Shown: positions 9,093 through 17,534, numbered from the stretch's first letter. The stretch is DNA of 60,085 nucleotides from Arcobacter sp. CECT 8985 (GCF_004116495.1 NZ_PDKC01000016.1:1-60085), one strand, 5' to 3'. Numbers and translations are program-made. The notes: a model not told the origin generated them from the letters alone.

Positions 9093-9428
9093 TCAATTAT
9101 TATTTATTCCCTTTGCATAATTCTCGCCCCATTTAGCCATAACTTCAAAAATTTCAACTAAACCTTCACCATATGTACTTAGTGAGTATAAAACTTTTGG
9201 TGGAACTTCTGGATAAACTTCTCTTTTTATTAAATATGAATCTTCTAATGCTTTTAGTTTTCTACTAATTGTTCTTTGTGAAGTATCAGGTATTTTTTGC
9301 GCAAGTTCACTTAAACGCAATGCACCTTGTGACAAATTCCATAAAATAAGAAATTTCCATTTATCATCTAATAAATCAATAGGAATTTTGCTTCCACACT
9401 CATACTCTTTACCATTTACGCAAAACAT
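9093..9428 (-). CDS. HxlR-family winged-helix regulator
   Basis: This is a 111-residue HxlR-type repressor with the family core: DLLDDKWKFLILWNL, LRLSELAQKIPDTSQRTISRKLKALEDSYLI and a wing KREVYPEVPPKVLYSLS. Cys3 and Cys11 lie in the N-terminal MFCVNGKEYEC stretch, where redox or electrophile sensing cysteines occur in YodB, HypR and QorR. I use the ATG at 9428, with GGATAAAA upstream; a longer frame to 9491 would run through the operator-like repeats in front of the divergent reductase gene. It probably controls that reductase and itself. Confidence 0.85.
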   Translation of the reverse strand: MFCVNGKEYECGSKIPIDLLDDKWKFLILWNLSQGALRLSELAQKIPDTSQRTISRKLKALEDSYLIKREVYPEVPPKVLYSLSTYGEGLVEIFEVMAKWGENYAKGINNN

Positions 9429-9476
9429 TTTTATCCTTTGATTTAGTATAACAAAGTTAATATAATAATTCAATAT

Positions 9477-9509
9477 TGACATAAAAGTCACTATTTGACA
9501 AAAATGTCT
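9477..9509. promoter_or_regulatory. paired dyad operators, HxlR/reductase divergent promoter
   Basis: Two short dyads lie in tandem: TGAC-N6-GTCA at 9477-9490 and TGACA-N4-TGTCT at 9496-9509, with a 19-base start-to-start distance. The second runs into TATAAT at 9509-9514, a good -10 box for the reductase gene. This arrangement suits a repressor dimer of HxlR type. Confidence 0.55.
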
Positions 9510-9544
9510 ATAATGTATATAATTTTGAAAATTAAGGAGTAATT

Positions 9545-10072
9545 ATGAAAAAAGTATTAATAAATTTGGTTCATCCAAATATGAAAGAATCAAAAATAAA
9601 TAAACAATTATTAAGTGAAGCTACAAAGTTAGATAATGTAACTATTAATAATTTATATGAAAAATACCCAGATTTTAAAATTGATTTTGAGAGAGAACAA
9701 AAACTTTTAATAGAGCATGATGTTATTATTTTTCAGTTTCCTATGTATTGGTTAAGTTCACCTGCATTGTTAAAAGAGTGGTTTGATGTGACACTGACAT
9801 ATGGTTTTGCATATGGAACAGAATATAATCTTAAAAATAAAGATTTTGTTGTTGCAACTACTACAGGAAGTAGTTCAAAAGAGTTTGCTTCTACTGGTAA
9901 TAATGAGTATGAAGTTGCGGAGTTTTTAAGACCATTTGAAGGTACAGCAAAATACATACAGATGAAATATAAAAAAGAGTTTGTTTGTTATGAATCATTT
10001 GTTATTAGTGATGAAGAACTTGATAAAAGAGCAAAAGAGTATAAACAATATATAGAAGAATTATCAAAATAA
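9545..10072 (+). CDS. flavodoxin-fold NAD(P)H oxidoreductase (KefF/YwrO-like)
   Basis: The 175-residue protein has the flavodoxin-like NAD(P)H:quinone oxidoreductase fold: a first beta strand with KKVLINLVHPN, the loop IIFQFPMYWLSSPALLKEWFDVTLTYGFAYG that carries the flavin-binding FPxYWxSxPAxLKxWxD pattern, and a VVATTTGSS phosphate-type loop. Enzymes of this group reduce quinones or act as ancillary subunits of Kef K+ efflux systems; no kef gene is seen nearby. The divergent HxlR regulator suggests induction by electrophiles or oxidants. TAAGGAG is placed six bases before the ATG. Confidence 0.85.
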   Translation: MKKVLINLVHPNMKESKINKQLLSEATKLDNVTINNLYEKYPDFKIDFEREQKLLIEHDVIIFQFPMYWLSSPALLKEWFDVTLTYGFAYGTEYNLKNKDFVVATTTGSSSKEFASTGNNEYEVAEFLRPFEGTAKYIQMKYKKEFVCYESFVISDEELDKRAKEYKQYIEELSK

Positions 10073-10153
10073 CATTAGTAAAATTTTATTTGATAAAACT
10101 AGCATAAATTTAGTTATGTTATAATACAAGTTAAATAAAATTAAAGGAATTTG

Positions 10154-10504
10154 ATGGAACAACTACCAAATTGTCCAAAATGTAACAGTGAATATACTTA
10201 TGAGGATGGTTCACTTTTTATTTGTCCAGAGTGTGCGCACGAATGGTCTAAAGATGCTGTAGAAGAAGTTGAAGAAGATGTTTTAGTTGTAAAAGACGCA
10301 AATGGAACAGTTTTAGCTGATGGAGATGATGTAACAGTAGTAAAAGACTTAAAAGTAAAAGGTAGTTCTTCTGGAATTAAAGTAGGTACAAAAATCAAAG
10401 GAATTAGGCTAGTTGATGGAAATGACGATCATAATATTGACTGTAAAGTACCTGGAGTTGGAGCAATCAAACTAAAACAAGAGTTTGTTAAAAAATCATC
10501 ATAA
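10154..10504 (+). CDS. PhnA/YjdM family zinc-ribbon protein
   Basis: The 116-residue protein matches the PhnA (YjdM) family from end to end: an N-terminal zinc ribbon with CPKC and CPEC pairs (residues 7-10 and 24-27), then a beta-rich domain with [15 protein letters not shown] and [21 protein letters not shown]. Despite the historical name, alkylphosphonate uptake protein, it is not a phosphonate hydrolase, and its role is unclear. I start at the ATG at 10154, since AAGGA sits seven bases upstream; a TTG directly before it adds one residue and is less likely. Confidence 0.9.
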   Translation: MEQLPNCPKCNSEYTYEDGSLFICPECAHEWSKDAVEEVEEDVLVVKDANGTVLADGDDVTVVKDLKVKGSSSGIKVGTKIKGIRLVDGNDDHNIDCKVPGVGAIKLKQEFVKKSS

Positions 10505-10535
10505 GCAAAGAGAGTTTTAACTCTCTGTTGCTTTT
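10504..10535. terminator. convergent terminator between phnA-like gene and ribB
   Basis: The arms AGCAA-AGAGAGTT and AACTCTCT-TTGCT pair with a small bulge and are followed by TTTT on the + strand. The hairpin overlaps the stop of ribB on the other strand. Confidence 0.65.
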
Positions 10536-11152
10536 CTATAATCTATTATATCTTCTACACTAAGAATTGGCATATTAAATTTTTTTGCAATATTTTTTAT
10601 ATCTTCACCTTTTGCCATAGTTCCATCTTCATTTGTGAGTTCACATAAAACTGCGACAGGTTCTAAATTTGACAATTTCATCAAATCAATACTTGCTTCT
10701 GTGTGACCTTGTCTTTCAAACACACCATTATCTCTAGCTCTTAAAGGAAATACATGTCCTGGAGATACAATATGGTTTATTCCATCTTTTTTTATTGCTG
10801 ATTTGATTGTAGTAACTCTATCTTTTGCACTAACACCTGTAGTAACATTTTCTTTTGATTCAATTGTTATTGTAAAAGGAGTTTGATATTTTGAATTATT
10901 TGATTCAACCATCATTGGAAGTTGTAACTCATTTACTTTTTTTGAAGTTAGACATAGGCATACAATACCACTACATTCTTTTATTAAAATAGCCATCTGT
11001 TTTTCAGTTATAGTATTTGCATAAAATATAATATCTGCTTCATCTTCTCTATTTTTGTCATCATTTACGATAACACCTTTGCCATTTTGAAGCGCTTTTA
11101 TAGCAGCTTGAACATTTTGTTTAAAATTTGAATTTGAAATTTTTTGATTCAT
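10517..11152 (-). CDS. ribB: 3,4-dihydroxy-2-butanone 4-phosphate synthase
   Basis: RibB converts ribulose 5-phosphate into 3,4-dihydroxy-2-butanone 4-phosphate, the four-carbon precursor of riboflavin. This 211-residue protein has the single-domain length of E. coli RibB, and motifs for metal and substrate binding: NDDKNREDEADIIF, SGIVCLCLT, the DRVTTIKSAI loop, ISPGHVFPLRARDNGVFERQGHTEASIDL and the late CELTNEDGTMAKGEDI. No GTP cyclohydrolase II domain is fused. The gene stands alone behind an FMN riboswitch about 105 bases upstream, so expression should fall when FMN is plentiful. Confidence 0.95.
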   Translation of the reverse strand: MNQKISNSNFKQNVQAAIKALQNGKGVIVNDDKNREDEADIIFYANTITEKQMAILIKECSGIVCLCLTSKKVNELQLPMMVESNNSKYQTPFTITIESKENVTTGVSAKDRVTTIKSAIKKDGINHIVSPGHVFPLRARDNGVFERQGHTEASIDLMKLSNLEPVAVLCELTNEDGTMAKGEDIKNIAKKFNMPILSVEDIIDYRKATES

Positions 11153-11257
11153 TTAGTTTATTCCCTTAATTGAATTAACTTATTGAATCAGGGCTTTATA
11201 TAGTAAGTCATACAAGTGTATATGTATATATTTAATAACAGTAGTAAAACTTTTATA

Positions 11258-11395
11258 TTCTCTTTCATCCAGACTTTAACTGTTGGTTTTGGATTTGCAC
11301 CAAATCTGCTTGACCTTTACAAATGTAAAGCGCTCGTGGACTTCTATAAAATTATAGTTACCACCAGTAAGGAATTTCACCTTGCCCTGAGAAAT
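11258..11395 (-). promoter_or_regulatory. FMN riboswitch (RFN element) for ribB
   Basis: Read on the minus strand, the region has the conserved RFN sequence blocks in the right order: TCAGGGCAAGGTGAAATTCC, then ACTGGTGGTAA, AAGTCCACGAGCG, GGTCAAGCAGATTTGGTG, ATCCAAAACCAACAGT and TCTGGATGAAAGAGAA. The outer CTC/GAG-type ends pair to close the multi-branched aptamer. About 105 bases separate it from the ribB start, enough for an expression platform. The rest of the 340-base space between 11153 and 11493 holds only AT-rich leader and the promoter of the divergent AraC gene. Confidence 0.95.
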
Positions 11396-11493
11396 AAATT
11401 TATAAAATTATAACTGAATCTTACTTATTTAAATGTTATAAATAAGCATCAAAATAATTGACTTTATATATTTGATTTTTGTAATATTTTATT

Positions 11494-12390
11494 ATGAATA
11501 ACAATATTGAAAAAATAGAAGACTTTTATAAACATAAGTTTAATTCTCTTCCTTTAACATTTGAAAATGAATTAGGGCATTTTAATGTTTTTAAAAGAGG
11601 AACAACTAAAATAAAATCCATAAAATTTGGAAGAAGAGATTTTTTTAAAATATCATTATTAAAAGGTAAAATGAAAATTCATTACTCTGAAAAAACTATT
11701 CAAAGTGACAAATATGTACTTTTGATATCTGATCCACTTGTGCCTTATTCATGGGAAACATTAGAAGAAAATTTGGGTGGATATTATTGTATATTTAGTA
11801 AAGACTTTTTCTTTGATTCTATGGATATTAGGAAATATCCACTATTTAAATTAGATGCTAAAAAAGCTTTTATTTTAACTGAACAAAATGTATTAGAAAT
11901 TGAGAATATTTATGAAAGAATGTTTAAAGAAATTGAATCTACTTATATTTATAAATATGATGTATTAAGAAATCTAGTTTTAGAACTTATTCATTATACA
12001 ATGAGGTTAGATCCAAAATTTCTATCAAATAAAAGTGCAGATACAAATATAAATATAACAACAAAATTTAATGAAATATTACAAAGACAATTTCCAATTG
12101 AATCGCCTTATCAAAGAGTGGAATTAAAAGCACCTAGTGACTTTTCGTCTATACTAAATATACATACAAATCATCTTAATAAAACATTGAAAAGTACAAC
12201 TGGTAAAACTACTTCTCAAATTATTGCAAATAGGTTTGCCCAAGAAGCAATAGCTTTACTAAAACATACTTCTTGGACTATAAGTGATATTGCTTATGCA
12301 TTAAAGTTTGAAGAGACTTCTCATTTTATCAGTTTTTTTAAAAAACATTTTAAACAAACTCCTAAAAAATTTAGAGACTCAATAAAATAA
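11494..12390 (+). CDS. AraC-family transcriptional regulator
   Basis: The 298-residue protein has an N-terminal cupin-like sensing domain (about 20-165, including KMKIHYSEKTIQSDKYVLLISDPLVPYSWE) and a C-terminal AraC DNA-binding domain with two helix-turn-helix units: SSILNIHTNHLNKTLKSTTGKTTSQ and WTISDIAYALKFEETSHFISFFKKHFKQTPKKFR. It lies 98 bases before an MFS exporter in the same direction and may activate it. The inducer is unknown. There is no clear ribosome binding site before the ATG at 11494, and the start could be slightly different. Confidence 0.85.
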   Translation: MNNNIEKIEDFYKHKFNSLPLTFENELGHFNVFKRGTTKIKSIKFGRRDFFKISLLKGKMKIHYSEKTIQSDKYVLLISDPLVPYSWETLEENLGGYYCIFSKDFFFDSMDIRKYPLFKLDAKKAFILTEQNVLEIENIYERMFKEIESTYIYKYDVLRNLVLELIHYTMRLDPKFLSNKSADTNINITTKFNEILQRQFPIESPYQRVELKAPSDFSSILNIHTNHLNKTLKSTTGKTTSQIIANRFAQEAIALLKHTSWTISDIAYALKFEETSHFISFFKKHFKQTPKKFRDSIK

Positions 12391-12487
12391 ATTATTTGAA
12401 TTTTACTATTTTTTGATTGAATATTGTATATAAAAAATATAATTTATTTGATAATATTCTTTCAAATAAAATAAAAAGGTTAAATAA

Positions 12488-13645
12488 TTGATTACTAAAA
12501 AACAAATTTTTGTAATGTCTGCAACAGCAGGCATTAGTGTTGCAAATATTTACTATAATCAACCAATCTTAAGTGATATTGCAGAAGATTTAAATATAAG
12601 TCATTTAGCAGTAGGAAATTTACCTACATTTTCTCAAATTGGATATGGTTTAGGATTATTTTTTGTAAGTCCTCTTGGGGATAAAATGAATAGAAAAAAA
12701 CTAATTATAATTTTACATATTTTATTAGGGCTCTCTTTATTAGGACTTACTTTTCTAAATAACATATTTGTTTTATATATTTTAAGTCTTTTAGCTGGAC
12801 TATTTGCAGTTTCAACGCAAGTTGTTATTCCTATGGCTGCAGCGATGAGTGGAAAAGAAAAGGGAAGGGTTATAGGAACTATTTTTAGTGGCTTATTAAG
12901 TGGAATATTATTAGCAAGAACATTAAGTGGTTATGTAACTGAGTGGTTTGGGAATTGGCATATGATATTTGCGATATCTGCACTTTTAGTTTTTGTTACA
13001 ATTATATTTATTTCAAAAACCTTACCAAATATGGAATCACATTTTTCAAATAGTTACTTTTCACTTCTAAAATCATCAATTTATCAGTTAAAAAGATTTT
13101 CATTGCTTAGAAGAAATACTTTGCTTATTGCAGTTTCTTTTGGAATTTTTTGTTCTTTTTGGACTACTTTAACATTTAAGTTAAGTCAAGCACCATTTTA
13201 TTACAATAGTGACATTATTGGACTCTTTGGTGTATTAGCAATAGGTGGAGCAATGTTAGCTCCTTATGTTGGAAAACTTTCAGATAAAATAAATGCAAAT
13301 GCAATAAAACTAATTTCTGTAGTTATGATTATGATTTCTGTATTTCTAATTAGATTTTTTGATACAAGTTTATATGCTTTTATTCTTGCAACCTTACTTT
13401 TGGATATAGGTTTTCAATCAATACAAGTTAATAATATTTCTCAAATTTTTACTTTGGATGAAAAAGCACATAGCAGAATAAATACAGCATATATGTCTAG
13501 TATGTTTATTGGAGGTTCAATTGGTACATTTATTGGAGTATTATGTTGGGAAGCTGGAGGTTGGAATTTTGTAACTTTACAATTAATAATATTGTCTTTC
13601 ATATCTTTAATTATAGTTTTTTATAGTTTGATAAGTAAAAAATAA
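12488..13645 (+). CDS. MFS transporter (YnfM/sugar-efflux-like)
   Basis: The 385-residue protein has twelve predicted helices and the major facilitator signature between helices 2 and 3 (GLFFVSPLGDKMNRKKLI). The start TKKQIFVMSATAGISVANIYYNQPILSDIA is typical of a large group of proton-driven drug or metabolite exporters (the Bmr/YtbD-like group), where YYNQP is strongly conserved. The start codon is TTG at 12488, with AAAAGG eight bases upstream; no suitable ATG exists before residue 9. The gene follows an AraC regulator, which probably controls it. Confidence 0.85.
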   Translation: MITKKQIFVMSATAGISVANIYYNQPILSDIAEDLNISHLAVGNLPTFSQIGYGLGLFFVSPLGDKMNRKKLIIILHILLGLSLLGLTFLNNIFVLYILSLLAGLFAVSTQVVIPMAAAMSGKEKGRVIGTIFSGLLSGILLARTLSGYVTEWFGNWHMIFAISALLVFVTIIFISKTLPNMESHFSNSYFSLLKSSIYQLKRFSLLRRNTLLIAVSFGIFCSFWTTLTFKLSQAPFYYNSDIIGLFGVLAIGGAMLAPYVGKLSDKINANAIKLISVVMIMISVFLIRFFDTSLYAFILATLLLDIGFQSIQVNNISQIFTLDEKAHSRINTAYMSSMFIGGSIGTFIGVLCWEAGGWNFVTLQLIILSFISLIIVFYSLISKK

Positions 13646-13739
13646 ATAAAAATGTAATTAGATTTATATTTTTAAAATGGCACAATTGCTATAATATTTT
13701 GTGCTTACATTTTAATATAAATAAAAGGATATAAATATT

Positions 13740-14030
13740 ATGTTTATTATAAATTTAACATATATAGAGCCACTTGATATAGTTGATAATTATTTGCCAT
13801 TACATGTAAAATATTTAGAAGAACAATATTCAAAAAATAATTTTATTGCATCAGGAAAAAAAGTTCCTAGAAATGGGGGAATTATTCTTTCTTTATTATC
13901 TTCAAAAGAGAAATTAGAAAAAGTATTATCTCAAGATCCATTTTCTATAAATAAAATTGCAGAATATGAAATTATAGAATTTATTCCGAGTATGACATCA
14001 AGTGATTTTCAAAATTTAAAACTGAGTTAG
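13740..14030 (+). CDS. YciI-family protein
   Basis: This 96-residue protein is a YCII-related domain protein with a ferredoxin-like fold: strand FIINLTYIEPLDIVDNYLPLHVKYLEEQYSKNNF, then SGKKVPRNGGIILSLL and a C-terminal DPFSINKIAEYEIIEFIPS that matches the usual DPF end pattern. The His in LPLHVKYL is at the conserved active-site position of the family. Function is not known for most YciI proteins; some are dehydrochlorinases or accessory oxygenases. AAAAGGA lies about ten bases upstream of the ATG. It is its own unit, ending in a hairpin over its stop codon. Confidence 0.85.
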   Translation: MFIINLTYIEPLDIVDNYLPLHVKYLEEQYSKNNFIASGKKVPRNGGIILSLLSSKEKLEKVLSQDPFSINKIAEYEIIEFIPSMTSSDFQNLKLS

Positions 14031-14050
14031 CATTTATGCTAACTCTTAAT
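14024..14050. terminator. terminator over the yciI-like stop codon
   Basis: Perfect 10-base arms GAGTTAGCAT and ATGCTAACTC with a two-base loop are followed by TTAATTTTT on the + strand. The yciI-like stop codon (14028-14030) is inside the left arm. It can also serve the opposing aldehyde dehydrogenase gene. Confidence 0.8.
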
Positions 14051-14052
14051 TT

Positions 14053-15507
14053 TTATTGTTGTTTATTCATGTTGTATTGTAAATATACTACCTTTGTTTG
14101 AAGAAACTCTTCAAGGCCGTGTTTACCATCAGCTCCTCCAATTCCTGATTTTCTCCACCCCGCATGAAAACCTTGCATTGCTTCAAAGTTTTCTCTATTT
14201 ATATATGTTTCACCAAATTTTATCTCTTTGCACGCTCTCATAGCCAAATCAATATTTTGAGTATATATTGAAGAAGTAAGACCAAACTCACTATCATTTG
14301 CCATATTGATTGCTTCATCAAAAGTTTCAAATGTAACTATAGGTAGAACTGGTCCAAATATCTCTTCATGAATAATATTCATATCTTGCGTGACATCTGT
14401 AATAACAGTAGGTTCATAATAAAAACCATCTTCTCTTTTAGGTATTTTTCCTCCAAGTGCTATAGTTGCACCTTGCTCTTTTGCTTTATTTACAAGTGAT
14501 TGGACATGATTTACTGCTTCTTGATTTATAAGTGGTCCCATATCCACTTCCTCTTCTAAAGGATTACCATAAGTAGTGCTTTTCATAGCTTTAATCATCT
14601 TAGATGTAAACTCTTTTTCTATACTTTTGTGTACATATACTCTTTCTGCACAATTACAAACTTGTCCATTGTTTATAACTCTTGAGTTTTTAATAGCTTC
14701 CACGGCTAAGTCAATATCTGCATCAGCCATTACAATTGCAGGTGCTTTCCCTCCTAATTCTAACGATACTTTTGTTACATTTTTTGCAGCTGATTCCATG
14801 ATTTTTACACCAGTTGGAACACTTCCTGTAAAACTTACAATACCAACTTTTTCATGTCCTGCGAGTTTGTCTCCTACTTCAGATCCTGAACCACTAATAA
14901 GATTAAATACTCCTTTTGGTAATCCTACTTCATCTACTAATTTAGCAAATTCAAAAGCATTGTTTGGTGTATCTGAACTTGGTTTTATAACAATGGTATT
15001 TCCTGTTACAAAAGCGGGTGCAAGTTTTCTTGCAATTAAGAAAAATGGGAAATTCCAAGGTAAAATACCTGCAGCTACTCCAATAGGAAGTTTAAATAAA
15101 AAGATATTTTCATTTGGTCTATCACTTTGTATTATTTCCCCTTCATATCTTCTTGCCCATTCAGCCATATAATCCATATAATCAGCAGTAAAATTAACTT
15201 CTATTGTAGCAAGACTCAGAACTTTACCTTGCTCTTGACTTATAGTTTTTGCTAGCATATTAGCATTTTCTCTAATTTTTTGCGCGATTTTTTTGATATA
15301 TTCTGCACGTTGTATTGCAGGAAGTTTTTCCCAAGAAGACTGTGCTTTGTTTGCAGCTTCAACTGCATTATTTACGTCAGTTTCACTACCTTTTGGAACA
15401 TAAGATATTGTTTGTTTACTTGAAGGATTAATTACCTCAATATTTTCATTTGTAGATATAAACTCTCCATTTATATAAAGTTTATATTTTTTTATCCCAT
15501 CACTCAT
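14053..15507 (-). CDS. aldA: AldA-type NAD-dependent aldehyde dehydrogenase
   Basis: The 484-residue protein is a complete aldehyde dehydrogenase: NAD-binding PWNFPFFLIARKLAPAF and KPSSDTPNN, Glu in SLELGGKAP, catalytic Cys in NNGQVCNCAERVYV, and EIFGPVLPI. The C-terminal NRENFEAMQGFHAGWRKSGIGGADGKHGLEEFLQTKVVYLQ is close to E. coli lactaldehyde/glycolaldehyde dehydrogenase AldA. It should oxidise L-lactaldehyde or glycolaldehyde to the acid in the cytoplasm. AAGGAG lies before the ATG. The gene is alone, with no fucose or rhamnose genes nearby, so the in vivo substrate is open. Confidence 0.88.
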   Translation of the reverse strand: MSDGIKKYKLYINGEFISTNENIEVINPSSKQTISYVPKGSETDVNNAVEAANKAQSSWEKLPAIQRAEYIKKIAQKIRENANMLAKTISQEQGKVLSLATIEVNFTADYMDYMAEWARRYEGEIIQSDRPNENIFLFKLPIGVAAGILPWNFPFFLIARKLAPAFVTGNTIVIKPSSDTPNNAFEFAKLVDEVGLPKGVFNLISGSGSEVGDKLAGHEKVGIVSFTGSVPTGVKIMESAAKNVTKVSLELGGKAPAIVMADADIDLAVEAIKNSRVINNGQVCNCAERVYVHKSIEKEFTSKMIKAMKSTTYGNPLEEEVDMGPLINQEAVNHVQSLVNKAKEQGATIALGGKIPKREDGFYYEPTVITDVTQDMNIIHEEIFGPVLPIVTFETFDEAINMANDSEFGLTSSIYTQNIDLAMRACKEIKFGETYINRENFEAMQGFHAGWRKSGIGGADGKHGLEEFLQTKVVYLQYNMNKQQ

Positions 15508-15596
15508 AGTTTCTCCTTTTTAGATTATGTGTAAATTATGTTACTCTTTAAAGATTAATAAAGAGTAAATACATAAACTACTTAGAAAAATTCATA

Positions 15597-16454
15597 TTAA
15601 GCTTTTGTTTGTTCTTGAAAAAAGTCTTCTAATCTTTTATCTCCATAGGTAGAAGCAATATTGTCTTTTGCCAAAAGAGTTAAAAAAAATTCAATTGGTC
15701 CATATACTTTAGATGAAGTGAAAATTCTAAGAAGTTTTATAATAAGAACTCTAATAAAATCAGGCAAATGTACTATTTTAATCTCTTTGTTCCAAGCTTT
15801 TAGTGCAAGTTTAGCTATTTCATTTTGAGTTAGTATATCTGGACCTCCTATTTGTTCCTCTTCATTTCCAGTTGAAATTAGTTTTTTTACACAAAATTTT
15901 GCTAAATCTTCTCCATGTATAGGATTAAGTTTATATTGCCCATCTGAGAATAGATATACCTTTCCTCTTTTTGCCATATTTAAAAAATCTTTCATATCTG
16001 AAAAAAAGCCATTTGGTCTTATGATACTATATTTTAATGATGAGTTTTTTAATTCCTCAACAAACTTCTCTTTTGCTTCAAATATTTTTAAATTTTTAAA
16101 TTTATCTCCATCTATAGCAGAGATATATTCAAATTTTGTTACATTTGATTTAATAGCTTCATTTAATAAATTTTTATTCCCTTGATAATCTACATCCATA
16201 TAAGTTAAACCATCTCTTTGTCTAGTAATACCAATACTTGAAAAAATATAATCAATATTATTAGCTATATTATTTAATGTTTCAGGTTTTGTAACTTCTG
16301 CAATAAAAAACTCATCAACATTTGAAAATAACTCTTTTTGTTTTTCCTCTCTAATTAATACTCTTACAAAGTAATCTTGCTTTTTTAATTCTTTTACAAT
16401 ATATTGACCTAAATATCCTGTTGCTCCTGCAACTAAAAATCTTTTTTTCTTCAA
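15597..16454 (-). CDS. atypical SDR / NmrA-like NAD(P)-binding protein
   Basis: The 285-residue protein begins with the Rossmann loop GATGYLGQYIVKEL (residues 9-22) and continues as an extended short-chain dehydrogenase of the NmrA/atypical SDR-a5-like type. It has DYIFSSIGITRQRDGLTYMDVDYQGNKNLLNEA and SIIRPNGFFSDM, and lacks the classical YxxxK pair. Such proteins are reductases, epimerases or NAD(P) sensors; the substrate is unknown. It is divergent from an AraC gene at 16618, and the 163 bases between them hold a 45-base palindrome, making it a likely target of that regulator. Confidence 0.8.
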   Translation of the reverse strand: MKKKRFLVAGATGYLGQYIVKELKKQDYFVRVLIREEKQKELFSNVDEFFIAEVTKPETLNNIANNIDYIFSSIGITRQRDGLTYMDVDYQGNKNLLNEAIKSNVTKFEYISAIDGDKFKNLKIFEAKEKFVEELKNSSLKYSIIRPNGFFSDMKDFLNMAKRGKVYLFSDGQYKLNPIHGEDLAKFCVKKLISTGNEEEQIGGPDILTQNEIAKLALKAWNKEIKIVHLPDFIRVLIIKLLRIFTSSKVYGPIEFFLTLLAKDNIASTYGDKRLEDFFQEQTKA

Positions 16455-16535
16455 GATTCTTTCCTTATATTGATTATTTATTTTGTTTTTATTAGATAAT
16501 ATAATTTTTTTAATTCAAAGAGTATAAAAGAATTT

Positions 16536-16580
16536 ATTACTTGTAAAATATTTTTATATAATATATATTTTACAAGTAAT
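16536..16580. promoter_or_regulatory. large palindromic operator, SDR/AraC divergent region
   Basis: Perfect 16-base arms ATTACTTGTAAAATAT (16536-16551) and ATATTTTACAAGTAAT (16565-16580) flank a 13-base AT spacer. It lies between the divergent SDR gene and the AraC gene. The TTGTAAA half-site recurs as a smaller dyad before the downstream methyltransferase gene, so this is most likely the AraC protein's own binding site. Confidence 0.7.
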
Positions 16581-16617
16581 ATAACTATTGCATATAATAT
16601 AAAAAGGAAAAATCATC

Positions 16618-17469
16618 TTGACTTATGTAGTGCCAAATTATTTTATTGAAAACGAATATAAAAATCTTTTAAAAATAGATGATTTATTGTGTTTAAATTA
16701 TATTACTAAAACACAAAACTCCAATGTATATGCTAGAACCACAATGCATAGTATGGGTATAGTACTTGAAGGTTCAAAAGTTATTCATCTAAGTAAAGAA
16801 GATATTAATATAGAAAAAACAGATATATTTTTTCTTACTCAAAATAACTACTATATGAGTGAAAGATTGGTTAATGATTCTAAATACAAGTCATTATTAG
16901 TATATTTTGATGATAAATTTATTTTTGATTTTATAAATAAATATAATATTCAAATCAATATAAAAGATGAAGAAAGTACAGTAAAGTCAAGTTATAAAAG
17001 TGATAAATTATTTGAAAATAGTGTGCAAACTTTTCAAGAATATTTAAAAGTTGATTTCAATAAAAATCTTTTAAAACTTAAAATTGAAGAGATATTTCTA
17101 CAAGCAATAAAACACAATGAAAAGCAAATGTACTCTTTTTTTAACTCCATTTTAGCTACAAGTCAAGATAGAATCAAATATATACTAGAATCAAACATTG
17201 ATCTTATCCAAACCCTTGATGATATGTGTAAAATCACAAGATTATCAGAAAATAAAATTAGAAGATATATTAAAAAAGAGTTTAATCAAACTCCAAAAAT
17301 ATGGCTTGATACAAAAAGATTAGAAAAAGCAATTTTACTTTTAACTAATACAAATAAAAGTATCTCAGATATATCTACAACTTGTGGATACTCTACTGTA
17401 TCATGGTTTATTTCCCAATTTAAAAAATATTATAAGCAAACACCTAAAGAATTCCGATATAAAATCTAA
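16618..17469 (+). CDS. AraC-family transcriptional regulator
   Basis: The 283-residue protein carries an N-terminal sensing domain (about 20-130; SMGIVLEGSKVIHLSKEDINIEKTDIFFLTQNN reads as a small cupin strand set) and a C-terminal AraC domain with two HTH units, DDMCKITRLSENKIRRYIKKEFNQTPKIW and SISDISTTCGYSTVSWFISQFKKYYKQTPKEFR. The start is a TTG at 16618 with AAGGA nine bases upstream. The 16-base-arm palindrome ahead of it and the matching half-sites before the methyltransferase gene point to control of both neighbours and of itself. Confidence 0.85.
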   Translation: MTYVVPNYFIENEYKNLLKIDDLLCLNYITKTQNSNVYARTTMHSMGIVLEGSKVIHLSKEDINIEKTDIFFLTQNNYYMSERLVNDSKYKSLLVYFDDKFIFDFINKYNIQINIKDEESTVKSSYKSDKLFENSVQTFQEYLKVDFNKNLLKLKIEEIFLQAIKHNEKQMYSFFNSILATSQDRIKYILESNIDLIQTLDDMCKITRLSENKIRRYIKKEFNQTPKIWLDTKRLEKAILLLTNTNKSISDISTTCGYSTVSWFISQFKKYYKQTPKEFRYKI

Positions 17470-17498
17470 GATTTCTTGTACATATATATTTTAAACTC

Positions 17499-17523
17499 TT
17501 GTAAAATACTTATAGATTTACAA
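17499..17523. promoter_or_regulatory. TTGTAAA/TTTACAA dyad before methyltransferase gene
   Basis: The dyad TTGTAAA (17499-17505) and TTTACAA (17517-17523), 11 bases apart, uses the same core as the arms of the 16536-16580 palindrome (CTTGTAAAATA is shared as a longer word). It ends 11 bases before the methyltransferase start and overlaps its AAGGA site, so binding there would repress. Confidence 0.55.
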
Positions 17524-17534
17524 AAAGGAAGAGT

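Noticed and set aside
9429-9491. Longer N-terminus for the first HxlR protein
   Set aside because: It would translate through the tandem dyads; the ATG at 9428 has GGATAAAA upstream and gives the usual HxlR start.
11216-11413. A 65-codon + strand reading frame upstream of the AraC gene
   Set aside because: It lies across the minus-strand FMN riboswitch; the conserved RFN blocks explain the sequence and the frame has no ribosome binding site.
13681-13700. TGGCAC near TTGCT as a sigma-54 promoter before the yciI-like gene
   Set aside because: The two elements are only two bases apart instead of the required five, so the spacing does not fit.
14576-15172. A 198-codon + strand frame opposite the aldehyde dehydrogenase gene
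   Set aside because: It is an antisense shadow of aldA, whose coding frame is fully conserved with family motifs.
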